Below are positions 33,468 to 45,346 of a DNA stretch of 64,000 nucleotides, in pieces (within the stretch, counting starts at the first letter, position 1; each line of letters starts with the position of its first letter). The DNA is from Hymenopus coronatus. Lineage: Eukaryota; Arthropoda; Insecta; Mantodea; Hymenopodidae. Location of the stretch: contig CM060895.1 in assembly GCA_030762935.1 (NCBI GenBank), positions 31,672,501 through 31,736,500 of the forward strand, read 5' to 3'. The position numbers and the translations under genes are program-made. Below the pieces are notes generated by a model. It made no database searches and had not been told where the DNA came from. It was given only the letters and a program-made list of their open reading frames with translations.

Positions 33468-34180
33468 AAAAAATCTGATGTGTACCATTCACATGACTTT
33501 CTCTATGTCTCTGCAACAAATTATTCTTAAAAAGCTTATACTACTATTTACTTACTGCTAATCAGAATAAAATTAGCAGAAATAGTCTTATTACTTGTTT
33601 CCTTGTAAGTAGAACCAAAATAAGGGAGTACCATAGGTTAAAGTGATAGTCAAAAGCTGGTTGCTATGTCACTGAAGTTCCTTTGTTTGTATGAACAGCA
33701 GCTGACAAATTCCTGCATGAGAAAAGTATAAGTTTTTCATAGCAAAAACTAAAAACAAAGAATGTCTCAAAAACGACGAACTCCATAAAAAAAAGTATAT
33801 AACTTAAATTGTGTGTTTTAACGTGCTCTACATTTTTTGTGCAGTAAGCTTTGTCCATCTCTTACGGTTTAGCAGTTATTCAAAATTCCGTAAAATTCGT
33901 CCAGAATAAAGTAATCTTCAGAGGCTATTCCCAGAAAATTCAAGATATACAATTTATTTGTCAGGTAAGTTGCTTTAATATTCGATATTTTAATCAAAAT
34001 CGTTAGAGCCATTTTTGAAAAAATCAAAATTTTCGAAAAAAGTTCCATGTAAAGGGTAGTTGGGGTGGGGGATTTTCTCAAAAGCTTCGTGTTGCATCCC
34101 TGGAAGATACTGAATTTAAATACGAAGTTTGGTATTTTACCGACTTTTCGTTTTTGAGTTATCGTGTTCACGGACACACG

Positions 34181-34219
<39 letters not shown>

Positions 34220-34363
34220 GGACCTTTTTCCGAAAATGTTTTTTTTTTATACAGGGGACCCTAAAACATATATTTCGGATGAAATTTCGGTATCGAATTT
34301 TTGGGTGGAATGCAATACCTTCTCTATACACTATGTGCATAGTGCGTATAGAGAAAGTAAAAA
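33468..34363 (-). mobile_element. HINE-like element, full length, reverse strand
   Basis: AAAAAATCTGATGTGTACCA at the 3' end, (CA)n at 34182-34216, ACTATGTGCATAGT palindrome, and GTATAGAGAAAGTAAAAA at the 5' end. The next copy begins at once, giving a head-to-tail junction near 34364. Confidence 0.94.
34182..34216. repeat. CA microsatellite inside HINE-like copy
   Basis: A perfect run of about 35 bp at the canonical internal site. Confidence 0.97.
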
Positions 34364-35464
34364 TCGGATATGTTCCATCAATATGAGTTTCTCTACCTGT
34401 TCCAAATACAAACTATTTTTACAACAGGAGGTGGATAGATAAGAGTCAAATTGAAAAATGCAATGCCATAATATGTTAGATGTATCACTATTAAGGTTAT
34501 AATTGTAAGCGAATTTTGTACATTTAACTCTGCCACCGGGATTTACCCAAATTGCAGAGAATAAATACTTACATAGCTGGGATTTGAACCACGGATCTCC
34601 CATTCTCTAGCCGGTTGCTCCACCACTGAGCTAATATGGCAACGTGCCGGCATAGCATTAAATTTGTCAATGTCGCATGTTTCCTGGTAAACCACAAGGT
34701 GATCTCAAAACAATTACATTAATATTCCAGCAATACATTATTCTTTTATTTGCATTATACCAATCGAGAAAATATTAGCAGAATTTTATTATTCTTATCA
34801 CTTGTTTCCTTGTAAGAAGGGAAATAAGGGAATATATTAGGCTATTTATCAATACTTTTTAAAGCTCATCAATTGAGGTTCGGCTCCTTCAGCATGGTCC
34901 CATTTAAGGAAAGTTAGGTACGTATATGACATAAATTGTGTGTTTTAACAGATCTAAGTTTTGTGCAGCAAGTTTTTGTCTATCTCTTACTGTAGCCGTT
35001 TATGCAAAATTCTGCAAAACGCATCCAGAATAAAGAATTCTTCAGAGGCATTTCTCAGAAATTTCAAAATAAATATTTTATTTCTGATGTAAATATACTA
35101 TTTATTGAGCGATATTTTAATTAAAATCGTTTGAGCCTTTTTTGAGAGAATCAAAATTTTCAAAAAATTCCATGTAAAGTGTAGTTTATGGTATGTAGGG
35201 GGATTTTCTTGAAAATCTTCGTGTCGCAACCTTGGAAAATGCTGAACGTAAATACCAAGTTTGGTATTTAATGGTATTGTGTTTTTGAGCTATACCATCC
35301 TCAGACACACACAAAGATCTTTTTCTAAAAATGCTTTATTCGGACTCAGGGGATCTCAAAACACATTTACGATGAAATCTCAACATCGAATTTTTGGGTG
35401 GAATACAACACCCTCTATAGCTACGATGTACACTGTTTGTACATACGTGCTAGAGAAAGTAAAA
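34364..35464 (-). mobile_element. HINE-like element with nested SINE S3
   Basis: The 3' terminus ATCGGATATGTTCCATCAAT follows the previous copy's 5' end with only the shared A-run between. The body is interrupted at about 34430-34724 by S3 and resumes at 'cattataccaatcgag'. The 5' end is subfamily B-like (CGTGCTAGAGAAAGTAAAA). Confidence 0.87.
34430..34724 (-). repeat. SINE family S3 nested in HINE-like copy
   Basis: On the minus strand TTAGCTCAGTGGTGGAGCAA is the A box and GGTTCAAATCC the B box of a tRNA-like core at about 34575-34640. There are conserved arms on both sides, including 'gatcaccttgtggtttaccag' upstream of the core. Confidence 0.82.
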
Positions 35465-35504
35465 TTCTGATATGTTCCATTAACATGAGTTTCTCTACCT
35501 AGTG

Positions 35505-35655
35505 GTGACTCTCCTTAGTGTAGTGGTTAATATACTAGCTTCTAAAACCCAAGATTGCAGGTTCAAATCTGGCGGAGGGTGGTGCATTTTTTGGAACACA
35601 AAAATCCTTAGCATGGCTTTCTTTAGAAGGGAAGTAAAGTTGGTGGTTTAATGTA
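35505..35655 (+). repeat. SINE family S2, 5' part with tRNA-like head
   Basis: CTCCTTAGTGTAGTGGTTAA is an A-box region and GGTTCAAATCT the B box, followed by 'ggcggagggtggtgcattttttgg' and 'ccttagcatggctttctttagaag'. This is the best head of family S2 in the window. Confidence 0.83.
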
Positions 35656-35875
35656 ATGTTTATTTGCACGTAAAATAACCCAATACCTTGAAAGAAGAAG
35701 GTTCCTGGGAAAAATTCTGGTATTTCGCGTCCGCAGAGTACAGATTTAATGCTACAGTGCCACCACCTCGACAGCGCCTCGTCACCGTGGCGCATAGTAA
35801 CAAACTCACGAACTGGATATCCGATCACGAAACAATGTAAGGATGCCCTGTGCTCTACTTAGGAATTACAGGAAA
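35656..35875. other. Unassigned segment between S2 and host
   Basis: Not HINE-like and not the usual S2 tail. Possibly a further insertion; origin unknown. Confidence 0.4.
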
Positions 35876-35924
35876 TAATAACCCTCTACTTAGTTTTGTA
35901 ACAAACTGTTCTTACAAAAGCTTA

Positions 35925-36148
35925 TTTTTATTTATGGACGACCTTTAACTGTTGTGGTTCTCATCGTCCCATTCTAAATTGTGCATGAAAGACCGCTTAA
36001 TTTTTCTCAGAGCTTCTTCTTCAGGCTTGATATTCATTTACATGCTGTACATCTACGACACGGGACCAACTTTCCCTTCCGAAGGAAACCATGCTAAGGA
36101 TTTTTACGCCCAAAAAAATACATCGAACTCCGCAGGGTTGAACTTAAT
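35925..36148 (-). repeat. SINE family S2, reverse strand
   Basis: Runs from the tail (tatttatggacgacctttaactg) through 'cttcccttccgaaggaaaccatgc' to a degraded head (gggttgaactta). It is in opposite orientation to the S2 copy 270 bp upstream. Confidence 0.82.
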
Positions 36149-36431
36149 CTTGTATCTACGTCATGCTAATCGAGATAAACTTTAGCAGAAATGGCTTTAT
36201 TACTTGCTTCCTTGTAAGCAGAAGTGAAATAAGGGCTAAAGCCACAGTCAAATAGTTTAAAAGCTGGTTGTATGGCCGGGAATAAAACAAAGAAAACATG
36301 ATTGACGACTTCCCTTTACCATCAGATACTAACGTTAATGGCCCGCATTGGGTTAACAGTCTTTTCCTTTTTGAGCGGATCTCTTTCTAAAAACACGTTT
36401 TTTTTGGATTTAGGGGGTCCCAAAGCATATA

Positions 36432-38134
36432 CAGGGTTATTCAAAAAGAAAGAACAGATTTCAAATATTTATTGCTTCCAAACTACAGAAACATGATTCC
36501 AACGTTCATGGAGATAGAAAAGTGTACATTTTTATAATATGCATTCAGTATGAGCACCGCGTGTTACACGACATATGTCAAAACGGTGGCACATTTCTTG
36601 CCACACACGAATCAGCTGGTCTCCAGTTATCGAATTTACAGCTTCAACAATTCGATGTCGTAGATCTTCAAGAGTACCAGGCATAGGAGGGATAAAAACA
36701 CGGTCTTTTATGTAACCCAATAGATAAAAATCACACGGAGTAAGATATGGAGACCTGGAAAGCCACCGGCGATAAAGTTGATCTGCTCCTCCTCTTGCAA
36801 TCCAACGTCCTGCAAACGTGTTATTCAAGTAATGTCGGACGTCGTGAGAGAAATGAGGCGGAGAAAGATCTTGCATGAAAAATAATTCATTGGAAAACAT
36901 TAATCGTTGAGTAAAATTGTCTTCTTCCACATCTTCTAACATGCCAATGTACAATTCGTACCGTTTTTTGTGGTCGTCAGGATTCAATGCAGTTTGTATA
37001 TCTTCAGGTGCAGACGATGTTTCAGAACTCGCCATACTGTTGGTTGTTTGCTCGTGATGTGAATTTCCTTGGGATCCTTTCGTTGAACTGCAACAATGGA
37101 CTCTAGCTTTGCTAACCGTAGCACACAAAATGATTTCTCTTGCCATTTCACTACAGACATACAACAAACAACAGCGCCAATGCGGCCGGGTTGGAACTTC
37201 TACCCCTCGCGCTATTTCAATTGGGGGGGGGGGGCTCAATGCCAGACAGAGCTGTCCCACACATTGTGAAAAAATGAGATTTTTTTGTTTTTAGACAGCT
37301 TCTGCCATCTCTCATGTCTGTAGAAATCTTGGTAATATTAACTGTTTTAGAGTGCCATCTACAGTAACTTACAGAAACTGTGTCATTTTCCAAAGTGAGA
37401 AAGTTTGTGCCAGATGGGATATCCCACTATGAAATTGCCTGCTATTTAAAGAACAATGCCACCAAACGTACAGAACTTTAACTATTTTAATAGTATTGTT
37501 TATTGTTTAAACTATAGTCCAAGAAATAATGATTTTAGGCATTAATACGTGAAACAGAATAATATGTAAGATTATTATTAAACATTAAGAATATTGTGTA
37601 AATAGTTGAAATTTTAGGCATTATACTATGCTGTGGATTATTCTGTTTTTCAGAATAGAGGTAAATAGTATAGCTAGTGAAGGAAAGAAACGAATGTGCA
37701 AGCAAAACATATGGAAAAAAGTAGCTGCTAAACGAAAAAGAAACAATGGTGAGGAATATGAATAATATCCTGTTTAGTTTCTCTCTCTGCATAAGTAAAT
37801 TTTTAGTAAATAATACGTACGGTTTGCAGTGCTAAATAAATAAAAAAAACTGTTAAATATCAATTTTTTGTATTTTCTAGGACATTTCAAAATGTGGATC
37901 AAATACTGGATTTAAAAAAGTTGTACCTTAATATTACATTTTTCACCAAATCAACAACTCTAATAAAACTCCTTTTTTCTCAAATTTAGCTATCTGTGGC
38001 ATAGCTCCCTCTGGCGCTGAGCCCCTCAATTGTAAACTTTTCTCTCTCCATGAACGTTGGAATCATGCTCCTTACTTTGGTAGTTTGGAAGCAATAAAAG
38101 TTAGAAATGTGTTCTTTCTTTTTGAATAACCCTG
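36432..38134 (-). mobile_element. Tc1/mariner-superfamily element, 1.7 kb, TA target
   Basis: The inverted repeats begin CAGGGTTATTCAAAAAGAAA at both ends, and similarity extends about 95 bp (both include 'attgcttccaaactac' and 'attccaacgttcatggaga'). TA flanks each side (36430-36431 and 38135-38136). The host is the 'catgtatttccggtgaaatc' block of a HINE-like copy, so the element inserted into it. The coding region occupies the left third on the minus strand; the right half (37300-38040) appears non-coding and AT-rich. Confidence 0.92.
36532..37103 (-). pseudogene. Inactivated DDE transposase of the 1.7 kb element
   Basis: The N-terminal helix-turn-helix remnant lies at 37103-36984 in one frame (IVAVQRKDPKEIHI, then QPTVWRVLKHRLHLKIYKLH). 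A frameshift near 36990 leads into the catalytic part in the next frame, ALNPDDHKKRYEL onward. The first catalytic Asp motif FSDE reads FSNE. A deletion then joins it directly to FMQDLSPPHFS (second Asp kept; usual DGAPPH context mutated). After a 40-residue gap the third motif R-S-P-D-L reads RSPYL. Two of three catalytic residues are therefore lost, plus roughly the segment between first and second motifs. The C-terminus (TLEDLRHRIVEAVNSI, VWQEMCHRFDICRVTRGAH) is well preserved. This is certainly non-functional. Confidence 0.88.
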
Positions 38135-38224
38135 TATCTCCGGTGAAATCTTGGTATAGAATGGTTGGTAATACAATACGTTCTCTATACACTATGCACA
38201 TAGTAAGTGTAGAGAAAGTAATAA

Positions 38225-38504
38225 TAAACTATGTCTATCACATATTCAAACGTTTAATAGACATCTATCTCTTCATTTGAATATAATGGTCGCTCGTCTT
38301 TAACGCCAGAGGTTCAGCAGATTGAAATAAAAGTGCGAGAAAGAGAATCCACGATTTTATTCTCTTTGAAATATAAACACGGTGGAAACGTTTGAGCGAC
38401 TATCTAAACTGTTCGCTATTTTCTGTAAACGGTCATGATTGGAAGTCCTACTTAAGTACGCTGAAAATGATGACTTGACTATGTTAAGCCAGTACGAGCA
38501 GTTG
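38225..38504. other. Unassigned spacer
   Basis: Nothing recognised in about 280 bp. Confidence 0.4.
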
Positions 38505-38597
38505 TGTCCGCCTGCGTAATGTAGAAGTTGCGTGTCTGCTTCACACTCAACAGGTCGCGAGTTCGATTCTCTTAGGGTGAGTTACCCGGATAAAGTC
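38505..38597 (+). repeat. SINE family S4 head
   Basis: 'ccgcctgcgtaatgtagaag' (A-box region) and GAGTTCGATTC (B box), then 'agggtgagttacccggataaag'. The body is replaced by the HINE-like copy beginning at 38598. Confidence 0.72.
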
Positions 38598-39480
38598 TTT
38601 TTTATTTTCTCTACACGTACTATGTACCTAGTGTTTAGAAAAGATATTGCATTCCACCCAAAAATTCAATACGGAATTTCACCGGAAATACATGTTTAAG
38701 GTCCCCCCTGAATCCAAAAAGCATTTTTACAAAAAGGTCCGTGAGTGTGTGTGTATGACTGTCTGTGTGTGCGTCTTTGGACAGCAAAGCTCAAAAACGA
38801 AAAGTTCGTTAAAAACCAAACTTGGTATTTACGTTTGGTATCTTCCAAGGATGTGACACGAAGATTTTCAAGAAAGTCCCCCCCACAACCAACTACCCTT
38901 TACATGGAAATTTTTTCGAAAATTTTGATTTTCTAAAAAATGGCTCTAACGATTTTGATTAAAATATCGTATATTAAAGATAGTTGCCTGACAAATAAAA
39001 TGTATATCTTGAATTTTCTGGGAATAGCCTCTGAAGACTACTTTATTCTGGATGAATTTTACGAAATTTTATATAACTGCTAAACCGTAAGAGATGGATA
39101 AATACTAAATACACAAAAAATGTAGAGCACGTTAAAACACAATTTATGCTATACATTTTTTTTCGTGGAGATGATCGTTTTTAGACATTCTTTGTTTTTT
39201 GTTTCAGCTTTAAAAAGCGTATATTTTTCTCATACAGGAATTTGTCAAGAACTTCTGCCCATACAAACAAAGGAACTTCAGTCACATAGAAAGTAACTTT
39301 TGACTATGACTTTTAACCTATGGTTTTCCCTTATTTCAAGGAAGCAAGTAATATCTAAGACCATTTCTGCTCATTTTTTCTCGATTAGCATGCAGTAAAT
39401 AGAAGCATAGGCTTTTTTAACAATAATTTTTTGCAGAGATGTAGAGAAAGTATTGTGAATGGAACTCATCAGAATTTTTT
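38598..39480 (+). mobile_element. HINE-like element, full length
   Basis: TTTTTTATTTTCTCTACACG at the 5' end, GTGTGTGTGTATGACTGTCTGTG as a broken microsatellite, and GTAGAGAAAGTATTGTGAAT with CATCAGAATTTTTT at the 3' end. Confidence 0.92.
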
Positions 39481-39491
39481 AGTTATGCTGT

Positions 39492-39534
<43 letters not shown>

Positions 39535-39903
39535 CGCCCTCCGTGGTGTAATGTTGACTATGCTACTTCATATATCCAAGGTCATTCGGAAGGGAAGTAA
39601 AGCCGGTGGTCCTGTGTCGTAGATTTACGGCACGTTAAACCTCAAGCCGGATAGAGAGACTTTTGAGCAAAATTAAGCGGTCTTTCACGCCTAGTATAGA
39701 ATGGGACGCTGAGAATTACAGCAGTTAAAGATTGTCCATAAATAACACGCCATTTTACATACACACACACCTTTTTTTCTAAAAATGCTTAGTTTGGGTT
39801 CAGGGATTCTCAAAAATATATTTCCGGTGAAATCTCGTTTTCTAATTTTGGGTAGAATACAACAAATTCTCTACCTTCTACATACTTGCTAGAGAAAGTA
39901 AAG
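39481..39903 (-). mobile_element. HINE-like 5' fragment with nested SINE S2
   Basis: Contains 'agttatgctgtccacacaca' and (CA)n at 39493-39532, then S2, then 'cacacacacctttttttctaaaaatg' to a B-like 5' end TTGCTAGAGAAAGTAAA at 39903. The CA tract appears on both sides of the SINE, so the SINE inserted within or beside it. Confidence 0.85.
39533..39756 (+). repeat. SINE family S2 nested in a CA tract
   Basis: Head 'ccctccgtggtgtaatgttg', body 'cattcggaagggaagtaaagcc', 'tgtcgtagatttacggcacg' and tail 'gaatgggacgctgagaattacagcagttaaag', ending 'ataaataacacgcca'. The B box is deleted. Confidence 0.83.
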
Positions 39904-40471
39904 CTAATGCATTTGTGAGTTGCTAGGTGAGCGCTGCACAAGTACTGCAGCCGGAGTTAATCAGGCTTACGCATGTAGCGCACCAAATAGAGTAAAAGTG
40001 TGAAGTCGATTTAATCTTGGAGGACAGTTACGGGGTTGGACTAAATCTCCACAGCACACAAAACGGCACCACCTGAGGTTATCGCCTCAAGTTATCCGAC
40101 CCCAGGGACCTCCTAGACTATCACTTTCCGTGGGGCTTAATGGATAAAATCATTCCCTCGAGGGCCACAAAACATTGCGCCACTCCAAGAAAATGAAAGG
40201 GCTAGGTCGGTAAAACTTGGAGGACATAAAATTTTAATTTGTGCACAGGAGATTGAGTGTCACTAAAACAATTTACGGAAACGCCGGATTAAAAGCGACT
40301 GTGTTGCTTTACAGTCACACTTTTGTATGCAAAGTGTACGCTCCTTCGGAACACAATGTGAGGAGTGGATAATAAAAAGGCTACAAAACATACCTCTTTG
40401 TTTAGAAAGATAGTAGAATTCCACTGAAAAGGAGCTCAAGGTTTTCGCATCCTCTAAAGAAAGTCTTTCCA
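39904..40471. other. Unassigned segment
   Basis: Moderately GC-rich around 40020-40200. No domain, repeat or tRNA-like feature recognised. Confidence 0.4.
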
Positions 40472-40917
40472 TTTTTACTTTCTCTACACGTACTATGTAC
40501 ATAGTGTATAGAGAAGGTAATGCACTCCACCCAAAAGTTCGATACCAAGATTCACCGTAAATACATGTTTTAGGGACCCCTGTATCCAAAAAGAAAAGTA
40601 TTTTTGGAAAAAAGGTAGGTGTATCTCTGAACACAACTAAAAAACAAAAAGCCGGTAAAATACCAAACTTTATATTTACGTTCAGTATATTCCGGGGATA
40701 TCACATGCAGATTGTGAGAAAACTCCCTTCACCCTAAAACACTCCTTACATAGAAACACAATTAGAACATTTTGATTTTCTCAAAAATGGCTCTAAGGAT
40801 TTTGATTAAAATACCGTATATTAAATCTACTTATATGGCAAATAAAACGTATATCTTGAACTTTCTGGGAATAGCCTCTAAAGACCTCTTTATTCTGACT
40901 GAATTATGCTGAATTTT
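40472..40917 (+). mobile_element. HINE-like 5' half
   Basis: ATTTTTACTTTCTCTACACG and ACTATGTACATAGTG at the 5' end. The microsatellite is reduced to 'aggtaggtgtatctctg'. Cut after 'ctgaattatgctgaatttta'. Confidence 0.87.
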
Positions 40918-41207
40918 AGAGTTTACAAATTCCCATATTAAAAACGTATAAATATTTTAAAACTGAAACCAAAATCAAGGACTGTCTTAAAAATGATCAA
41001 CTCCACAAAAAAAGTGTGTATGACATAAATTGTGTTTCTTATCGAGATTTACAGTTTTTTGTCGATATATTTTCTTACGGTGTACCTTTATGCAAAATTC
41101 AACTATAATTCCGGAATACAGATGCTATTCCCAGAGAATTCAAGATATACATTTTGTCGTGTAAATATTTTTAATATACTGTATTTTAATCAAAATCGTT
41201 TGAGTCA
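40918..41207 (-). mobile_element. HINE-like internal fragment, reverse strand
   Basis: Runs from 'attcccatattaaaaacg' back to 'aatcaaaatcgtttgagtca', sandwiched between two forward copies. It forms an inverted repeat with part of the preceding half copy. Confidence 0.82.
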
Positions 41208-42018
41208 TTTTTACTTTCTCTACACGTATTATGCACATAGTGCACTCCGCCCAAAATTTCGATACCGAGATTACACCGGAAATGTGTTTAAGGGTCCCCT
41301 GAATCCAAAAAAAAAAAAAAAACATTTTCAGAAACAGGTCCGTGTGTGTGTCCGTGTGCCTGTGAACACGATAACCGGTAAACTACCAAACTTGGTATTT
41401 AGGTTTAGTATCTTCCAGGGATGCGACACAAAGATTATGAGAAAAATCCCCCCACCCCAAACTACCCTTTGCATGGAACATTTTTCGAAAATGTTTATTT
41501 TTTTAAAAAAATTTACCTGACAAATAAAATGCATATCATGAATTTTCTGGGAATAGCCTCTGAAGACTACTTTATGCTGGATGAATTTTACGGAATTTTG
41601 CATAACTACTAAACCGTAAGAGATAGATAAAAACTTACCAGACACAAATGTAGAGCCGCTAAAACACACAATTTATGTAATACACACTTTTTTCGTGGTG
41701 TTGTTCGTTTTTTTAAATATTCTTTGTTGTTGGTTTCAGCTTTGAAAAACTTATACTTCTCTCATACAGGAATTTGTCAACTCCGGTCCATACAAACAAA
41801 GGAACTTCAGTCACATAGCAACCAGGTTTTGACTATCACTTTAACCTATCACTTTAGCTCCCCCTTATTTCACTTCTACTTACAAGGAAGCAAGTAATAA
41901 GACCAGTTCTGCTAATTTTTTGTCGATTAGCATGAAGTAAATAGAAGCATAACATTTTTAACCATTATTGTTGGAGAGATGTAGTGAAAGTCATGTGAAT
42001 GGAACACATCAGATTTTT
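41208..42018 (+). mobile_element. HINE-like element, full length with small deletions
   Basis: TTTTTACTTTCTCTACACGT at the 5' end with a collapsed palindrome (attatgcacatagtgcactcc). The body lacks the 'gctctaacgattttgatt' block. The 3' end is GTAGTGAAAGTCATGTGAAT with CAGATTTTT. Confidence 0.9.
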
Positions 42019-42039
42019 AGATGGACGTTTGTGCTTTTT

Positions 42040-42286
42040 TTTCATGTAAAGAGAAGTTTAGATCGTAAAGATTTTTCTCTGAATTTTCATGTCGCATTCT
42101 TGGAAGATACTAAACTTAAATAGTATTTTACAGACATTTCGTTTTTGAGTAATATTGTTCGCAGACACACGACTCTTTTTCTAAAAATGTGTATTTCTGG
42201 TGAAATCTCGATATGTAATTTTTGGGTACAATGCAATAACGTTTCTACACATTATGTAATTTGTACGTGTAGAGAAAGTAAAAATT
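42040..42286 (-). mobile_element. HINE-like 5' fragment, reverse strand
   Basis: Contains 'gtcgcattcttggaagatactaaac', a short CA remnant and the 5' end GTGTAGAGAAAGTAAAAA. Confidence 0.82.
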
Positions 42287-43042
42287 ATCTTAGCTACTGC
42301 CATTTATAATCAGCTACACGTTGCTTTATAACACCCTGAAGCACAGAAGTTGTAATACTTTTATATCACATTCTGGAAGAATAAAGGAGAAGAAGAAATG
42401 TATTAATACGATACATGAAAGTGAAGTTTACCTGCGTGGACGACGAGAGATGAAAACGGATCTTACTAGGTCAGATCCTTGAGGTCCAACCCGTTCTTTT
42501 TAATCCAGCCCCTGTCGAATACCCTTCATTAAATTTCAACTTCTGCTCCTGAGTTATGGAACGGTAGGAGCTGCTGTCGATATTTCTTCTTCCGCTGTTT
42601 GATTAATATTTCCACTTCTCCTTCCATGAGTCTGACAGTCCCAGTAGGAAAGGGCCCGTTTGTAAAGTAGTTTTTATGAAAAGGTAATTTAGCATGGATT
42701 TATCCGCATCTTACTCTCTCCATCCACCTGCCTCCTTCAGCCCCAAGATAAGCGGAGAAATGCGTTCCTACATGTGACTTTTGTCAGGTTGGAAAGTGCC
42801 AATTAATTAGCTTGTTAGTGTGGTGTGTGCATGGCGACATTCAGATGTTTGGTGACAGTTCAGTGACAAATGAGGTCTGTTCGCCTCTCTCCCTACCAGG
42901 CTTTAATCTCTGCTCAGCGCTTTTGCCTTGATTTCCAGCTGGTTTTAAGCGAAATTCTAAATGTCTTCGCATTATGTGTTTCGCAACTTAGGAGGTCTAA
43001 TATGCCAGCAAGCTAATGAAAATATAAACTCTATTGCAGTGT
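42287..43042. other. Unassigned repeat-poor segment
   Basis: About 750 bp of mixed composition without recognisable gene or repeat. Confidence 0.4.
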
Positions 43043-43826
43043 TTTTTACTTTCTCTACACGTATTATGTACATAGTGTAGAGAAGGTATTGCACTCCACC
43101 AAAAAATTCGATACCGAGATTTCACCGGAAATATATGTTTTAGGGTCCCCAGTATCCAAAAAAGGTATTTTCAAAAAAAGGTCCGTGTGTCAGTAAACAC
43201 GATAACTCAAAAACGAAAAGTCAGTAAAATACCAAACTTGGTATTTAAGTTTAGTATCTTTCAGGGATGCGACACGAAAATTTTGAGGAAAATTCCCTAC
43301 CCCAAATTACCCTTTACATGAAACTTTTCTCGAAAACTTTGATTTTCGCAAAAATAGCTCTAACGATTTTGATTAAAACATCCTATATTAAACACATTTA
43401 TCTGACAAACAGAATGTATATCTTGAAATTTCTGGGAATAGCCTCTGAAGACTACTTTATTCTGGACGAATTTTGCGGAATTTTGCAAAAGTGCTAAACC
43501 GTAAGGCTTAGATAAAAACTTACTACACAAGAAATGTGGAGCACGTTAAAACACACAATTTATGTAATACAAATCTTTTCGTGGAGTTTATCGTTTTTGA
43601 GAGATTCATTGATTTTGATTTCAGCTATGAAAAACTTACTTTTCTCATATAGGAATTTGTCAACTCCTGTCCATATAAACAAAGGAATTTTAGTCACATT
43701 GCAACCATCTTTTTTCACTATTCGTTTAACCTATGGCACTCCCTTATTTCGCTTCTACTTACAAGGAAACAAGTAATAAGACTATTTCTGCTAATTTGTT
43801 CTCAAGTAGCAGGAAGTAAATAAACA
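43043..43826 (+). mobile_element. HINE-like element, 3' truncated
   Basis: The 5' end is TTTTTTACTTTCTCTACACG. The GT tract is reduced to 'ccgtgtgtcagtaaacacg'. Stops after 'ctaatttgttctcaagtagcagg', so the 3' terminus is missing. Confidence 0.88.
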
Positions 43827-44268
43827 ATGATTAGTCTATATAGACACGAAGATTAATATTCTTAAAATCCGATTGCCTTGACGTATACTTGCACCAAAAT
43901 CACTGCAATTTGATGTCCATATCATAGATTTCAGATCTCTTTGTATTGCTATATTGTATTATTTTGGGTTAGTAAACATAACTGCAATTAATGTCTATTG
44001 GAACTTCCGCCATTATGGAATATCACTTGCACACTCATATTCATAGAGAAAACATATGTATGTACTTGGGTGTGATAAAAAAACTATTAAAATGCAGAAA
44101 TAATGAGTTTAGATTTGTTGAATTTTTCGCGCCAATTTGGCCATTTCGCACGACCACGTGTCAAGAACGAAAAAGTCTAAATTAAAGTAAGTTATACACA
44201 CATTGATTCCAAAGACCGTACATGGTTTTATAATAAATGGAGTAATGAATCAAAACAAAGATAAAAGC
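43827..44268. other. Unassigned spacer
   Basis: No recognised feature. Confidence 0.4.
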
Positions 44269-44480
44269 AAATCTGATATGCTACATTCGCATGACTTTCT
44301 CTACCTCTATGGTTTAGTGGGCAAATATTGAGAATGACTAAATATTGAGCAATTCCAACCATTAATAGCCGATGTTTTGGAAATGGCTTACAGCACAAGA
44401 AAGCTATATAAAATTAGTTGCATCTGCACTTTTTCTGGCACGTTTTAGTACACTAAGTTTTTGTCTATAGCTTAAGATAA
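44269..44480 (-). mobile_element. HINE-like 3' fragment, reverse strand, decayed
   Basis: AAATCTGATATGCTACATTC and GACTTTCTCTACC at the 3' terminus. After unrelated sequence, 'gtacactaagtttttgtctatagcttaag' matches a more internal block. Confidence 0.6.
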
Positions 44481-44484
44481 TACA

Positions 44485-45346
44485 TTTTTACTTTCTCTAT
44501 ACGCACTATGTAGTACATAGTGTATAGAGAAGGTATTGCACTCCACCAAATAATTCGATACCGAGATTTCAGCGGAAATATATGTTTTAGGGTCCCGTGT
44601 GTCCAAAAAAAATTCAGAAAAAGGTCCGTGTGTGTGTGTCCGTGAGTCTGTAAACACGATAACTGAAAAACGAAAAGTCGGTAAAATACCAAACTTGGTA
44701 TTTAAGTTTACTATCTTCCAGGGATGCGACACGAATATTTTGAGAAAAATCCCCCCACCCCAAACTACTCTTTATATGGAACTTTTTTCGAAATTTTTGA
44801 TTTTTTAAAAAATGGCTCTCGATTTTGATTAAAATATCATATATTAAAGATATTTACTTGACAAATAAAATTTATATTTTGAATTTTCTGAGAATAGCCT
44901 CTGAAGACTACTTTATTCTGGGTCAATTTTACGGAATTTTGCATAACTGCTAAACTGTAAGAGATGGACAGAAGCTTAACACAACAAATAAGTGTGCACT
45001 TTAAAACACACAATTTATGTTATATACATTTTTTTCGTGGAGCTGATTGTTTTTGAGACATTTCTTGTTTTGGGTTTCAGCTATAAAAACATATTTTTCT
45101 CATACAGGACATTGTAAGCTCGTGTCCATACAAAGAAACTTCAGTCACATAGCAACCAGCTTTTGACCATCACTTTAACCTATGGTACTCCCTTATTTCG
45201 CTTCTATTTACAAGGAAGCAAGTAATAAGACTATTTCTGCTAATTTTTTCTCGATTAACATGAAGTAAATAGAAGCATAAGCTTTTTAACAATAATTTAT
45301 TGCAGAGTTGTAGAGAAAGTCATGTGAATGGAACACATCAGCTTTT
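44485..45346 (+). mobile_element. HINE-like element, full length
   Basis: TTTTTACTTTCTCTATACGC at the 5' end, with a palindrome variant ACTATGTAGTACATAGT that remains self-complementary after a 3-base insertion. The 3' end is GTAGAGAAAGTCATGTGAAT with CATCAGCTTTT. Confidence 0.94.

Larger units (their letters stand above)
35463..38224 (-). mobile_element. HINE-like element exploded by three insertions
   Basis: Surviving host pieces are 35463-35504 (3' terminus, TTCTGATATGTTCCATTAAC), about 35876-35924, 36148-36431 (body to just inside the 5' region) and 38135-38224 (5' end, GTGTAGAGAAAGTAATAA). The gaps hold two S2 SINEs and a Tc1/mariner-like element. The head-to-tail junction with the preceding copy lies at 35463. 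Confidence 0.82.

Noticed and set aside
41032..41520. 162-codon plus-strand frame
   Set aside because: It runs across a reverse fragment and the 5' end of a forward HINE-like copy, so it is a chance fusion of repeat DNA.
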